Shown one piece after another: positions 1-12,298 of a stretch of 64,000 nt of DNA. The translations under genes and the position numbers were made by a program. Each line of letters opens with the position of its first letter. The first letter of the stretch is position 1. Origin of the DNA: Flaccisagitta enflata (Eukaryota; Chaetognatha; Sagittoidea; Aphragmophora); NCBI GenBank assembly GCA_965153355.1, contig OZ231126.1, positions 45,384,001-45,448,000 of the forward strand, in the 5' to 3' direction. Below the pieces are notes generated by a model, which made no database searches, was not told the DNA's origin, and saw only the letters and a program-made list of their open reading frames with translations.

Positions 1-204
1 ATACAGACAGACAGTTAGCTAGAATGACAGAATAATAGAATGACAGTCATATAGACAGAAGTAGAGTAAGAAGAAGTCTCCGACCTTTCAGGAAGAGAAA
101 AGAGAGAAGAAAGAGATGAACGGGTGAGCAGAGAGAAAATCACCTGTTTATGGAGTCCAAAGACTTTTATGGCCCCTTGCGGCGAAAAAAGGGCCACAAG
201 AGAG

Positions 205-397
<193 letters not shown>

Positions 398-1049
398 ACT
401 TATCTGCTAATATGGTCATAAACATATCTGCAAGGTTGAGGTGAAACATGTATGAGTGGGCAAAAAAATGCGAAAATGGGATTTGCAGAAAAAAACGAAG
501 TATGAATCGACCTTTTGAACTTACTTCATGTCTGGTCGGTCGTTAGCTTGCGCTCAAGTTAGCTCATGCTTGACTTTCTTCGATGAGACTTGATCGAAAA
601 AGAAAACATTCATAAAGAAGAAAAAAAAGGATGTACAAACATCTGAGTGAAATGCTCGTTATACCATTTGCATTGGCTACCTTGCCGCTAATTTATCATC
701 AGAAAACGACGATATGGCTTCTTATGATCTAATGAGAATAAACAGCCATCTGCAAATATTATAAAAATCACCAGTCTGATTGTAGTTAGTTTTTTCTCTT
801 CTCCTTTTGTATTGCGGCGTACCAACTGTACTTGTGCCATGCATGTTGTATGCTCAACGAAATTTCATGTAATGTAAATAAAAGATAAGCGTAAATAAAA
901 GATAATCATTTCATTCCAAATCTACTCATGTACATTTTTTTGGGACCAAAAATGACCAATATTGAAAGCAGGAGTGAAGAACAAATTAACGACGACCGCA
1001 ATTCATAACATATTCATAACATATTCATAACATATTCTAGATCAGGGTG

Positions 1050-1679
1050 AAAATCCCTCCGACCACCTGCCAATAGTAATGACGCTTTCAACCAAAGCAA
1101 ATCCACCTCCTCCAACTGAAGGGGAATCCAAGTTCAAAGAATCTTTGAAATGGGAAAAAATTCCTGCTTCCAAGCGAGAACTGTACTCATCGCGGGTAGA
1201 CGAATTACTACGTCACAGACCGCCGCGGAATATGAAATGTCATGTCTCATGTCTCTGTAGTGATGATACGTGTAAAATCGCGATCCAAGAAGAATATGAC
1301 ACGCTATTGTACTGCATGAAGGAGGCTGACAAAATTCTTCCAAGGCACAAGCCCGGTTTAGAGAAGGATTGGTGGACTCACGAGCTTACCTGTCTCAAGA
1401 ATCAATCTATAGACATACAATCTGTCTGGATCGAACAAGGACGTCCTAGTCAAGGCTATGTTCATGATGAAAGATTACGCGTGCGTGCCAACTACAAACG
1501 TTCAATAAGAGCCGCTCAACGTGCTCCACAGCAAGTCGCCTGGGACCGCCTGCACACGTCTTTAGCCTCAAAAGATACAAATTCCTTTTGGAAGTCATGG
1601 AAGTCACTATACAACAAGAATAAGAGTCCTCTTGCTACAGTAGTGAATGGCTGCTCTTCAAAAAATGACATTGCAAATT
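1050..1679 (+). pseudogene. LINE ORF2 fragment: end of endonuclease and linker to RT
   Basis: The reading frame runs from the SDH endonuclease motif through about 200 residues of the usual LINE region between endonuclease and reverse transcriptase (WWTHEL, FWKSWKSLYN). It ends at the Penelope insertion with SSKNDIAN. The same peptide resumes after the insertion at 3,607 as DIANVFKESF, so the two pieces were once one frame and the repeated bases are a target-site duplication. The fragment cannot make a working protein alone. Confidence 0.85.
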
Positions 1680-3618
1680 GTAGTTGATTGAAAGTCATCA
1701 TTACACAGGAAGGTTAAATCGAAAAAAAGTAGACTTTTTTTATGGAGAGTACTGTGTATTTGCATGGAATTTTATGCATGAATTTTCAAACCGATTTTCG
1801 GCTCATCATCAGATGCAAAGAAATGAAAAACAGAGAAAGAGACAAGAGAATTTAAAGGGAAAGGAATGAATAGAAAGGGATTAAGAGACAGACGAGAGGA
1901 TGACCAAGATTGATCACAAGACCCAGAAGGACAAGGGTTTTCTAGTTTAAAAAGAAAAAAATTGGAAGAAAAAACTGAAAAAGAGTTCACAAACGTTTCA
2001 CTGACACACCAGATACCACACTTAGTCTGGAAGGAAAAATCCAACGTAAGCTTAGAGATCTTCATAAACAAGGCAAGATAGACACTGAAACATATAAGAA
2101 TATATACCCATCTGGCTCAGTTACCCCTACCGCTAACCCAGTCATCAAAGCTCACAAACCCGAAAAGGATTTCCCCATAAGAATCATCATTAGCCACATA
2201 GGAGCCCCTCAAGAACCCCTAGCATCTTTTCTCAACAAAATTCTTATGCCATATGTCGAAAGTAGCAAATACACGTGCAAGAATAGTTTTGAGTTCATCG
2301 AGAAAACACGTAAGATAAAAGTAAGCGCAAATGAGAAAATGATCTCATACGATGCAACAGCCCTCTTTCCATCCATTCCCATACAAGAAGCAATTGATCA
2401 CATCAAATTGCTTCTAGAGAATGACCCGGAGCTTGCATCCCGTACCAAATTATCTCCTAGTGAGATTGCCGAGCTCATATCTCTTTGCGTTTCTACATCA
2501 CAAACATCACCATCAAGCCCAGCTCATGTCAACAACCATCGACATCCATTGCCACCTTCAAGGCTGAGCTTTGCAGAGCCCACCGCATATGCTCCACACC
2601 TGAGCTCCTCAAAAATGAAATCAACTTCATCATTAATCTTTTTGAGGATAACGGACATGAAAGAACCGAATTGGAAGAGATTGCCTCTACTTACCAGCCT
2701 CCACCATTGAAAAAAAGGTCCAAGAACAAAAAGAGACAATCTAAGAACGATCAAAGTGAAACCAATTCCGACATACCTGAGAACCTGTTTGACATCCTCC
2801 CATTCCGTGACTGTGACCTTACTGATGATACGGAGAAAAAACCATATGCCCGTATCCCGTATATGCCAGGGCCAGTTTTCCATCAAATCAAACGGACCCT
2901 CAAAAAATATGGCATCACCACCTGTGCCACTTCAGGCCGCAAACTCGGGAGTGTTCTCTGTGCGAAAAACAAAACACGGCCACCACCGACCCACTTCAAA
3001 GGGATCTATTTACTTAAATGCACCTGTGACGACAAGGCAGTGTACGTTGGCCAGACGATACGATCTATCTGCCAACGATGCCAAGAGCATAAAAAAGCGG
3101 CGGAAAAAGAGAATTGGGCCCACTCAGGAATCTCTCAACACAAACAGACCTGTAAAGCTCCGGTCGATTGGGAAAATCCCACAGTTTTGGCCACCATGAG
3201 TGGGAAAAACAAGAGACGATTAGCATACGACCTCAAAGTACGAGAGGCATTGGAAATCAGGAGACATAATTGCGGTCCAGGATCGGGACTCAATGAAGAT
3301 ATGGGCGCCTACGTGAAAACATCTCAATGGGACCCTGTCTTCAGAAAAATGGCAGTGACATAGCGGCCTTGGATTGGGGCCAGGGGGGGACCACCCAATT
3401 CTGGGTCTTGTGATCAATCTTGGTCATCCTCTCGTCTGTCTCTTAATCCCTTTCTATTCATTCCTTTCCCTTTAAATTCTCTTGTCTCTCTCTCTGTTTT
3501 TCATTTCTTTGCATCTGATGATGAGCCGAAAATCGGTTTGAAAATTCATGCATAAAATTCCATGCAAATACACAGTACTCTCCATAAAAAAAGTCTACTT
3601 TTTTTCGACATTGCAAAT
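1668..3618 (+). mobile_element. Penelope-like element with inverted terminal repeats, nested in the LINE
   Basis: An element of about 1.9 kb inserted in the LINE. The bases gacattgcaaat occur at 1,668-1,679 and again at 3,607-3,618, consistent with a target-site duplication. About 36 extra bases lie between the left duplicate and the repeat proper, like the tail known from Penelope elements. The ends are an inverted repeat of roughly 210 bp: about 1,716-1,930 is the reverse complement of about 3,395-3,606. Between them lies a Penelope-type RT remnant plus a GIY-YIG endonuclease. Confidence 0.85.
2052..3363 (+). pseudogene. Penelope-like RT/GIY-YIG protein with deleted RT palm
   Basis: From about 2,052 the frame reads the RT fingers region (IRIIISHIGAP, then SYDATALFPSIPI, the first catalytic aspartate motif) and runs to about 2,500. 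There the frame shifts and sequence is missing: the YVDD-type palm box expected of the family is absent and reading jumps to the region before the endonuclease. From about 2,560 a second frame continues to 3,363 and contains an apparently intact GIY-YIG domain: KGIYLLKC, AVYVGQT, then RCQEH with the conserved Arg and His. The family copies RNA into DNA at a nick made by this nuclease. This copy cannot reverse transcribe, so it is a deletion derivative. Confidence 0.85.
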
Positions 3619-4345
3619 GTTTTCAAAGAGAGTTTTCAGAGAAATTGCACTCCTAACAATGAGGATAAGGTGAATGAACTGAAAAATAAGTTTTCTTCTG
3701 CTTACGAGGCTTACAAGATGGAGCATAGTTCATCCTGCGACTGCAATTCTTACAAAATATCGTTGCCAACCGTCATTGACTCACTTTGTGCCATGAAAAG
3801 TGGCAAATGCGCCGATGAAGATGGCATATCTGCCGAGCACTTCATGAATGCCCCTCTCTCCTTGCTCAATAGACTGACTCGATTATTCAACAACATGCTC
3901 AAGCATGCCCATGTCCCGAGACAGTTTCAACTAGGTTGCATGGTTCCAATCATAAAAGATCACCAAGGAAACCATGCCGATGTCTCTAACTACCGCGGCA
4001 TCACCATTTCCGCCATTGCTTCCAAACTTCTTGAACACGTGCTTAAGATAGTATTTCTGGCGGTCTTAAAAACATCAGAACATCAATTCGGGTTCAAAAG
4101 AAACAGCTCAACCACTCATGCGTTGCACTGTTTAAAGCAAACGATCAACTATTACGTCAATAATGGAAGCAGAGTTTTCTCCTGTTTTCTTGATGCCTCC
4201 AAGGCGTTTGACAGAGTTGTCCACGCTGGCCTCTTTCTCAAACTCATCCAACGGAAAGTCCCATTGATATTTTTGGCTCTCATCATCTCATGGTATGGCA
4301 GTCTCCTTTGTCAAGTAAAATGGGGAGACAGTTACAGTGACATCA
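3607..4345 (+). pseudogene. LINE reverse transcriptase, fingers and first palm motif
   Basis: This resumes the LINE frame right after the Penelope element. It has the GKCADEDGI motif, the VPIIKD and NYRGIT fingers motifs, QFGFKRNSSTTHA, and the first palm aspartate in FLDASKAFDRV. The frame ends at 4,353 after unrelated sequence enters. Confidence 0.88.
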
Positions 4346-4622
4346 GTTCATAATGAGACCGCTGCAAGAGCTTAAATGAAGGAGCTACCCACAACAGTCA
4401 GGAAAATTTTTAGTTGCAACAATGTTCGATTTTTAAGTTGAAGAAAAAATAGAAAAACTTCAAGATTGATTTTCCCGTCTGCTTTTGGCTTTGGCATTCT
4501 TATTTCCGCGAAGCGCCCGTGGTAACTGTTTTAATTCTCTCAAAAATGAGTAAGACGTCAATATTTTGGAGGGAAAAAAGAGGGCCTATAACGCGCCGAT
4601 TAGAATCATCTCCAATGTTGGT
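4346..4622. other. Frame-breaking insert within the LINE RT
   Basis: Between the first palm motif and RQGGVLSP there are about 280 bases with no RT similarity and several stops. They separate WGDSYSD from LVTAGVRQGG, which are adjacent in the family. I see no clear target duplication or terminal repeat, so this may be a small insertion or a rearranged patch. Confidence 0.6.
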
Positions 4623-5359
4623 TTCTTGTCACCGCCGGCGTCAGACAAGGTGGTGTGCTGTCACCGGATTTTTATTCAATCTATGTCGACGACCTGATCA
4701 AGGAACTTAAACAATTAGGCATTGGCTGTTACTACATCTCGATTTTTGCCGCCGCTCTCTTCTACGCCGATGACATGGCCATTTTGGCACCATCCATCAA
4801 AGGTCTCAAATGGCTCTTGGCAGTATGCAATGAATACTGCATAGAGTGGGATGTGTGTTTGAATGCAAAAAAGAGCAAAATTGTTCCTTTTGGCAAAAAA
4901 CTGGATATGGCTCAGGATGTCATACTCGACGGAAAAAAGATAGAAATGGTGAAGGAATGGGTCTATCTTGGCGTGACCCTGAAAAGTGATGTCGTCTTCA
5001 ACTGCTCTGTGACTGACAGAATAAAAAAATTCTATCGATGTGCCAACGCCATATTTCGAATCGACGGCCATTCCAATGACACGGTTATGCTTCATCTCAT
5101 CGAAACTCATTGCGTCCCGTTGTTGACATATGGCATAGAAGTCGTCCATATCAAAAATCGCGACGAAAGACGACAGCTAAGAGTTGCCTATAACTCTGTA
5201 TTTCGCAAAATCTTTGGTTATCGATGGAGTGAATCGGTGACTGCATTACAAGGATTTCTAGGCCGGCCCACGTGGGAGCAGTTGGTTGAAAAGAGGCAAT
5301 CTGGCTTTCTGGCAAGAGTTGTCAATCATCACTTGGCCAACGCATTGTTACACGCATGA
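4623..5359 (+). pseudogene. LINE reverse transcriptase, second palm motif and thumb
   Basis: The frame begins at LVTAGVRQGGVLSPDF and carries the ALFYADDMAI catalytic box, then the thumb and C-terminal region (VYLGVTL, LTYGIEV, FRKIFGYRW). It ends in a stop at 5,357-5,359, the natural end of the LINE protein. Confidence 0.88.
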
Positions 5360-5383
5360 TTCTGCTTTCTAAAGCATATTCTT

Positions 5384-5502
5384 ACTTCTAGTGGAGCGTC
5401 GACCACTCTAAAAACGCAACGATTATCATTTCCATTTTTTTACTTCTAGTGGAGCGTCGACCACTCTAAAAACGCATTGATTATCATTTCCATTTTTTTT
5501 TC
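5384..5502 (+). repeat. 58-bp direct repeat, two copies, in LINE 3' region
   Basis: The sequence starting ttacttctagtggagcgtcg occurs twice in tandem (about 5,384-5,441 and 5,442-5,502), differing by a few bases. It lies just after the LINE stop codon. The rest, to about 5,640, is likely LINE 3' UTR. Confidence 0.85.
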
Positions 5503-5644
5503 TCTCCATGTGTAACGCGCATTCATACGGAATATGTTTCGCCTGATTATGTTTTGCTATTTATGTTTGATACTGTGTTCTGGTAGTTCTTAGTCAATTG
5601 TTGTACGGCTACACTTAATGTGTGAATATAAACCAATCATAATA

Positions 5645-5821
5645 CAGTTGAACCCCGCTCTAACGGATTTCAGGGGACCAATAGTTTTCTTCGGTTATAG
5701 GCGGACTTCTGTTATTGCCAACAAAGGAAATGAAAGAAATCAACTTGAAGAAACCATAAATTTGAGTCTGTTATAGGCGAAATTCCGTTGGTGGCGGGTC
5801 CGTTAGAGCGGGGTTCAACTG
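5645..5821. mobile_element. TA-flanked pogo/mariner-like MITE, 177 bp
   Basis: The ends are inverted copies of cagttgaaccccgctctaac, flanked on both sides by TA (5,643-5,644 and 5,822-5,823). TA duplication and a CAGT-start terminal repeat fit non-autonomous Tc1/mariner or pogo elements. No coding. A degenerate relative lies at about 53,935-54,075. Confidence 0.85.
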
Positions 5822-6009
5822 TAGTTGAGAGCCCTCTGAGGAGCCAAGAGCGAGATTGAGAAAGATATCATGACAAGTGCACTTGATGTTCGTCCAGAGA
5901 GACTTTAACCGCGGCCCCGCAAATGTGGTTCAGGTGGATTTGATGATAACCTGGGCCGGACGAATCCACCTTGAATCCGAAAAGCGCCAACCGAGATGAA
6001 ATTGATCGG

Positions 6010-6150
6010 AAATGGCCTTAAAGGACGGCGCACGTGGTCGATACGAATGAATGGCCGGTAAGTCAGGAAATGGCCGGTGAATCGGCGAAATGGCCGGTAG
6101 CCAGGAATGGCCGGAGGTAAATGGCCGGTGTGACAATCTTGGCCGGCGCA
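6010..6150 (+). repeat. Short-period repeat of aaatggccggt
   Basis: About six irregular copies of aaatggccggt are spaced about 20 bases apart, just before the TTTC tract. No gene is seen. Confidence 0.6.
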
Positions 6151-6199
6151 CGACAACCGTTAGACCGAGACCTCTTCTTTTTCCTCCATTTTTCTTTCT

Positions 6200-6206
6200 T
6201 CCTCAT

Positions 6207-6282
<76 letters not shown>

Positions 6283-6455
6283 TTTTTCTTTCTTTCTTTC
6301 TTTCTTTCTTTCTTTTTTCTTTTTTTTTCTTCTTTTGGCTTTCTTATCAATTTGTATTTCTCTTTGTCGGTGTTTTTTCCTCTTTTCTTGTACTCATCAA
6401 CTTGAAGTTCCTCTCAGTTTCTACTTACCTTCCTTCTTCCTTCCTTCCTTCATTC

Positions 6456-6534
<79 letters not shown>

Positions 6535-6671
6535 TTTTTCTTTTTAGTCGTTCTTTTAGCGTCAGTGTATCTACTTCCTGTTCCGTTTTATCTCAGGTGA
6601 TTTCCGGTTGGTCGGTTTGCCTAACCTCAGAGCCGAAATTAGCCCCGAAGGCCTATCTCTCAACCGGCTGA

Positions 6672-6766
<95 letters not shown>
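6200..6766. repeat. TTTC and CT microsatellite cluster
   Basis: Two (TTTC)n tracts (about 6,205-6,330 and 6,456-6,540) are followed by a (CT)n tract at 6,673-6,766. The phenylalanine/serine-rich and Arg-Glu open frames here are repeat artefacts. Confidence 0.95.
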
Positions 6767-6768
<2 letters not shown>

Positions 6769-7288
6769 GGTAACATAACCTTTAACCTGGGGCACGGGTA
6801 TCTTCCCTCCGCGGATCACCTTCCACTCGTTCTTTTGCGCCTTCTGGAAATTCTCCATAATTCGACATTTCCGCATCACGGCTACGCCATTGCTTTGTCT
6901 ATTTTCTTTCGGCTTGCTCTGACTTCCATTTTCTTTTTCGTTCTTCCTTTGTTTGGCACAAACATTTGCATTAGCCTGCATGCTTCCTTTGATTGTGCAT
7001 CCATCCTTAATTCTGTTTTGTCCATTCTGTGTGTCATTTTCAATACCGAATCGCAACATTTCTTTCTATCGGTTGGAGTAAGATAACGTCTCTTTAATAC
7101 GATTGAGCCATGTGAGTCACGATGTTTAAATTAGTTCAGTCTGCGCAAGTAGTAAAGGAAGTAAGGTTAGCACATATTTAGTTTTAGTTGGGTTAAGTCT
7201 TGATTCTACGTAATCGCACATGGGATAACCAGCATGCATTATTCTCATAAGGCGCACCTCCGTCTTGATCTTTATTTCTCAATAGGGA

Positions 7289-7624
<336 letters not shown>

Positions 7625-7660
7625 TGACCACAGAGCCATATTGGAATCATTTTAATGCTA

Positions 7661-7815
7661 CCCTGTCTTCAAAAGCAACTGATACCAGCAAAAGATGTAT
7701 TGCGTGAAAACAATTCATTTTTCAAAATTCGTTTTTTTTTCTATCTGAAAGCATAATTACTGCGTTTTTTTTCCATGCAAAATTTTGCAGGTATCAGTTG
7801 CTTTTGAAGACAGGG
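7661..7815. mobile_element. TA-flanked MITE, 155 bp
   Basis: The terminal inverted repeat ccctgtcttcaaaagcaact continues for about 26 bases and is mirrored at 7,790-7,815. TA flanks both sides (7,659-7,660, 7,816-7,817). This fits a non-autonomous Tc1/mariner element. Confidence 0.85.
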
Positions 7816-7887
7816 TACTTTCTTTACGTTCATAGTCAAAGGATCCCAAGTTTTAAGGCGGCCTGAATACCGCGTCATTCTGTATTT

Positions 7888-8200
7888 GTGAATTGCGTTG
7901 AGCAATTCACTTTAACATCACCTGGTGTTTCATTTTTTTTTCTTTTTTTTCTTTTTTTTCTTTTTTATCTTTTTTCTTCCGCTAAATAGGTTTTGTTTCA
8001 CTTGCCGTCTTTCCCCCATATGGGTTTTGTTTCATTTTTGCCGTCTTTCCCTTATGTTGCTAAATAGGTTGCCGTCTTTCCCTTTTATTGCTAAATAGGT
8101 TATGTTTCACTTGCTGTCTTTCCCTATAAGAGCTTTGTTTCATTTTTGCCGTCTTTCCCTTATATTGGTCTTGTTTCACATGCCATTCTAATATTTCCAT
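7888..8200 (+). mobile_element. Hairpin, T-rich tract and short satellite unit (short copy)
   Basis: A perfect 9-bp-arm hairpin (gtgaattgc with gcaattcac) sits at 7,888-7,910. It is followed by a run of CTTTTTTT repeats (about 7,930-7,980) and irregular repeats built of gttttgtttcac and gtctttccc to about 8,200. The same three parts in the same order, on the opposite strand and much longer, lie at 39,520-41,447. Confidence 0.65.
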
Positions 8201-8429
8201 TGAACATGTTGTCAATTGCACCTGCAATTCACATGTTTGGCGACAGCCACTGGTTATTGTTGCTTGTGAGAGCGATTTCAATGCATCTTCCATATCCTGC
8301 AGTTCTGTTGCTGTTAGAGCAACGACTTATGAGTTATGAAGCCAACACGGATATTATCTCATTGCAATTTCAAGGTACTCTCTTCCCCTTTCACCCTTGC
8401 TTATAGTATCTAAACAACACTAACGGTAA

Positions 8430-9480
8430 CAAGTGTCGCGGGGTCATAATTTCAATGCGGACGGGTCACCATTGACCAGTTGGTACGCATTTTACTTTTC
8501 TTTGGCCTCACTGCTCCTGCCCAAATGCTCTGGTGACTCAAATACTGCCTCTGACCAACCGCACATGACTGGGCTAGCGGTGTATCCGGCCTTGCTGCAA
8601 AATCAATCTAGGCCGTCCAAACTTTACAATTAGAATTTGATAAAAACAAGGCCAATACCTATAAGTCGCGTGCTAAACTTACATAATTACCTGATTATAT
8701 AATCGGGAAAAAAGTTGAAGTCAGTCTTCGACTTTTTGACATATTCGAGAGAAACAGGGTTTTCATTTTCTTATGGGAAGTTGCGGGTCTCTTCCGGCTG
8801 ATTGCACCCTCGGACGAAATTGAAAGGGTAAGTAAATTTGATAATTCTCTTTCATTTGGCGTCAAGCAGAATGCTCTACAACAAATATTTTTCGGGCTAT
8901 GAATTTTTAAAGATTTATTTACGAAAATTGTGAATTGAATTTTTTTTTATTTTTTATGATTTTCAGTAGGATCAAAAAAGGAGTGTATCTATGTTTGTTT
9001 GAGCGTGCAAATACAACAAAACATGTTTATGAACATTGCTGCTCATCTGTGAGGAGAATTCTAGCTCATTTAGATCATTTAGCTCAGTTTCTTTGTTTTT
9101 TATTCAAATGTGATAAATGAATAGATATTTTGATACATGTTTAAGAAAGTAGATACAAAAAGCATATCAGTGAGCATAACTGCTCATCTGTGAGGGTGTT
9201 TTTAAGCATTTTAGCTCACTTAGCTCATTTAGCTCAGTCTTTTTTTTTCTGATTTTTAATGGGATAAATAAGTGTTTTGATGGGAGCATGTAAATACAAG
9301 AAAGCATGTCAGTGAGCATAGCCGATTGTCTGGTTGAGCGATTTTGAGCATTTTAGCTCATCTAGCTCATTTGGCTCAGTCCTTTTTTTCTCTGATTTTC
9401 AGTGCAATCAAAACATACAATTGCTCTTGATTTGATCTAATCAAAAAAAAGATTTGCAGTGACTAAAGATAAAAGCTTGG
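8430..9480 (+). mobile_element. Dispersed repeat related to an arm of the 6-kb palindrome
   Basis: About 8,700-9,480 matches the left palindrome arm at about 18,510-19,320. Shared landmarks are aaaaaagttgaagtcag, the tcatttggcgtcaagcagaa block and several tagctcatttagctca runs. It appears here as a solitary, more diverged half. About 8,470-8,630 matches a module also at 21,130-21,255 and 49,780-49,885. No coding frame. Confidence 0.7.
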
Positions 9481-9539
9481 TGACCAACGCTTACGACTTT
9501 TTTCCTCACGGCGACAGCCGCCATTACAATATATAACCA

Positions 9540-10680
9540 CATAATCAAAATGATTTACATTGAATTCAATTGACTTAGGATGACTTAAAATGATTAAAAA
9601 TGATTTAGTATGACAAATTTGACTTGATCTGACCTAAAATGAGTAAAATGACTTGAGTGACTAAAATGACTTAAATTGACTCAAAATGACTCTAGATGAC
9701 TTAAATTGACCAAGAATGACTTAAATTGACTTTAAATGACTTAAATTAACTTAAATTGACCTAAAATCAGTAAAATAGTTAATATAAATGAAATGACTCA
9801 ACTGACTTTAATTGACTTGAAATGACTTAATAAGACCTGCATTAATAAGACCTAAGATGACTTTTAATGATCTTGCTTGACTAAAAATGACCTGATTGAC
9901 TGAAAATCAGTTAGTAGGAATAAAATGAAAAAGAAAAGTAAAAAGGGACCGACCTACTGATCAACCGACCAACCGACCGACCAACGGATGGACAAAGCAG
10001 GGTGTATTGTCAAATAGAAAAAAGCGGGGTGTATTGTCAAATTTTCTGATAATCTGCGTGGCCACTACAGTCAACCTCATAGCTGATTCTGCCAATCCAC
10101 AGTCGACTTTCTTTTTTGCGGCTGACAATAATTGCCAGGGCCCGACAAAATTATCAGCTGCCTACAAGCAACATTATTTCAACAACTCCTGCCTACAAAA
10201 TATTTGTTTAAATCTCCATGTAGGGATATCTTAGAAATATTAAAAAATGAATTAAAAAACATTTTTAGTCGCGTGCACGGGACTCTATACCCCGCTTTGT
10301 CCGTCCGTCGGTCGGTTGGTCGGTTGGTCGGTTGGTCGGTTGGTCCCCATTTTACTTTTTTTATTTGTTTTATTCCTATCAAGTCATTTTAAGTCAATTA
10401 AGTGATTTAGAGTCAAATTAGATCATTTTAAGTCATTTTAAGTCATTTTAAGTCACTTTAAGTCAAATTAAGTCATATGAGTCATTATTGAATTTAAGTC
10501 AATTTAAGTCAATCTAGGTCATTTTAAGTCATTTTAAGTAAATTCAAGTCAATTTAAGTCAGTTTAACTCAGTATAAGTCAATTTAAGGCAGTATAAGTC
10601 AATTTAAGTCATTTTATGTCATTTTTGAATTTTAGTTTTGTTAAGTCAATTTAAGTCATTTTTTACATAATGATAGGTCA
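9540..10680. repeat. Foldback of GACTTA-type short repeats
   Basis: At 9,540-9,910 the strand is filled with variants of aatgacttaaattgactt. At 10,378-10,680 the reverse complement (aagtcattttaagtcaattt) fills the strand. Between them accgaccaaccgaccgacc (about 9,960) mirrors gtcggtcggttggtcggttgg (about 10,310). The two halves form an imperfect inverted repeat of about 1.1 kb with a central spacer. Confidence 0.75.
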
Positions 10681-11860
10681 TTATGCAATTATAGGTAATT
10701 ATAAGTAATCATAGGTCATTATGCAATTATAGGTAATCATAGGTCATTATAGGTAATTATAGGTAATCACAGGTGATTAAAGGTAATTTTAGGTCATTAT
10801 GTAATTATAGGTAATTATAGGTCATTATAGGTAACTATAGGCAATTATAGGTCATTATCCAACTATAGGTCTTTATTGGTAATCATAGGTCATCATGTAA
10901 TTATAGGTAACTATAGGTAATCATAGATAATTCTAGGTCATTATAGGTAATTGTAGGTCATTATAGGTAATTATAGGTTATTTTGTAATTATAGGTAATA
11001 TATAGGTAATCATAGGTCTTTATAGGTAATTGTAGGTCATTATGGAGTTAAAGGTAATTAAAGGTAATCATAGGTAATCATAGGTCATTATAGGTCATTA
11101 TGCTATTATAGGTAATCATAGGTCATTATAGGTAATTATAGGTCATTATGTAATTATAGGTAATTATAGGTCATTATAGGTCATTTTAGGTAATTACAGG
11201 TAATTTTGGCATACTATGCAATTATAGGTCATTATCGGTAATTGTAGGTCATTATGTAATTATAGGCAATTATAGGTAATTATAGGTCATTATATAGTTA
11301 TAGGTCATCATAGGTAATTAAAGGTAATTATAGGTAATTATAGGTCATTATGAAATTATAGGTAATTTCAGGTAATCAAAGGTCATTAAAGGTAATTATA
11401 GGTCATTATGTAATTATAGGTAATTTAAACTATTTATAGGTAATCATAGGTCATTATAGGTAATTATAGGTCAATAGACAATTAAAGGTAATTACAGGTA
11501 ATTATAGGTCATTATGCAATTTTAGGTAATTATAGGTAATCATAGGTCATTATAGGCAATTATCGGTCATTATGTAATCATAGGTGATTACAGCCTACAG
11601 GTAATTACAGGTAATTCCTATTATTTTATAAGTAATTATAGGTCATTCTAGGTTTAGGTAATCATAGGTTATTATAGGTAATTATAGGTCATGTAATTAT
11701 GAGTAATTATGTGATTATAGGTAATTAAAGGTCATTTTTTGTTAATATAGGTGATTATGTAATTTTAAGTAATCATAGCTACTTACAGGCAATTATAGTC
11801 ATTATTGTCATTACAGGAAATAATGTACTTATATAATTAGGCGATTCTGTAATTAAGTAA
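10680..11860 (+). repeat. AT-rich minisatellite of ATAGGTAATT/ATAGGTCATT units
   Basis: About 1.2 kb made of roughly 10-11-base units alternating ataggtaatt and ataggtcatt with many single-base variants. No open reading frame of note. Confidence 0.93.
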
Positions 11861-11868
11861 TTATATAT

Positions 11869-12298
11869 GCCTCGCACGCGACTTATAGGTGTTGGCCTTG
11901 TTTGTAGTAACAGGACAGTGTATGTGTGTATTTTTTTTTAGTAAATAGTGGATTTATTATTTTCAAATAAAATGAATGCTTTTGAAGGCATATCCAAATC
12001 TATAATTTTTTGTTTTTTTATATATTGTTTCTGTTTTCCTGCCTACAAAATCTGCTAGCTGCCTACAAGCATTGCTTGCGTGCTTGGGCACTTTGTCATA
12101 CCCTGCCACTCACTCCACTCACTCGCTCCGCAGCACTCCACTTGCTGAGCTTGCTTTGCTTGCTCCCTCCGCTCACGGGCTCGCTCACTCACTTTGCTCA
12201 CTTTCTCTTGTGGAATGACAGTTGGAATTCTTGAATGTATGTGTTCACGCTGAAAAAACGCGTTCATCAGGAATAAACGTGTTGTTTGTCTTCACTAG
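11869..12298. other. Intergenic or intronic stretch before the first recognised ABCC exon
   Basis: A short CGCGAC repeat piece lies at 11,869-11,912. The bases ctgcctacaaaatctgctag and a nearby gcactttg module around 12,040-12,110 recur at 53,543-53,600. No coding exon is recognised. The stretch ends in a good splice acceptor, tgtcttcactag, at 12,287-12,298. Confidence 0.5.

Larger units (their letters stand above)
1040..5640 (+). mobile_element. APE-type LINE retrotransposon, 5'-truncated and interrupted
   Basis: A non-LTR retrotransposon read in pieces. At about 1,050-1,078 the frame reads PSDHLPIV, the last catalytic motif of the apurinic endonuclease domain. The linker to the reverse transcriptase follows (1,079-1,679), then RT fingers and palm (about 3,607-4,345, including VPIIKD, YRGI and FLDASKAFD). 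The GVRQGGVLSP motif, the FYADD catalytic box and the thumb lie at about 4,625-5,359. Three lesions disable it: it is cut at the 5' end just before the SDH motif, a Penelope-like element sits at about 1,680-3,606, and about 280 bases of unrelated sequence break the frame between 4,345 and 4,622. The probable 3' UTR runs to about 5,640. The overall layout fits the CR1/L2/Jockey group of APE LINEs; I cannot assign a clade. Confidence 0.88.
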
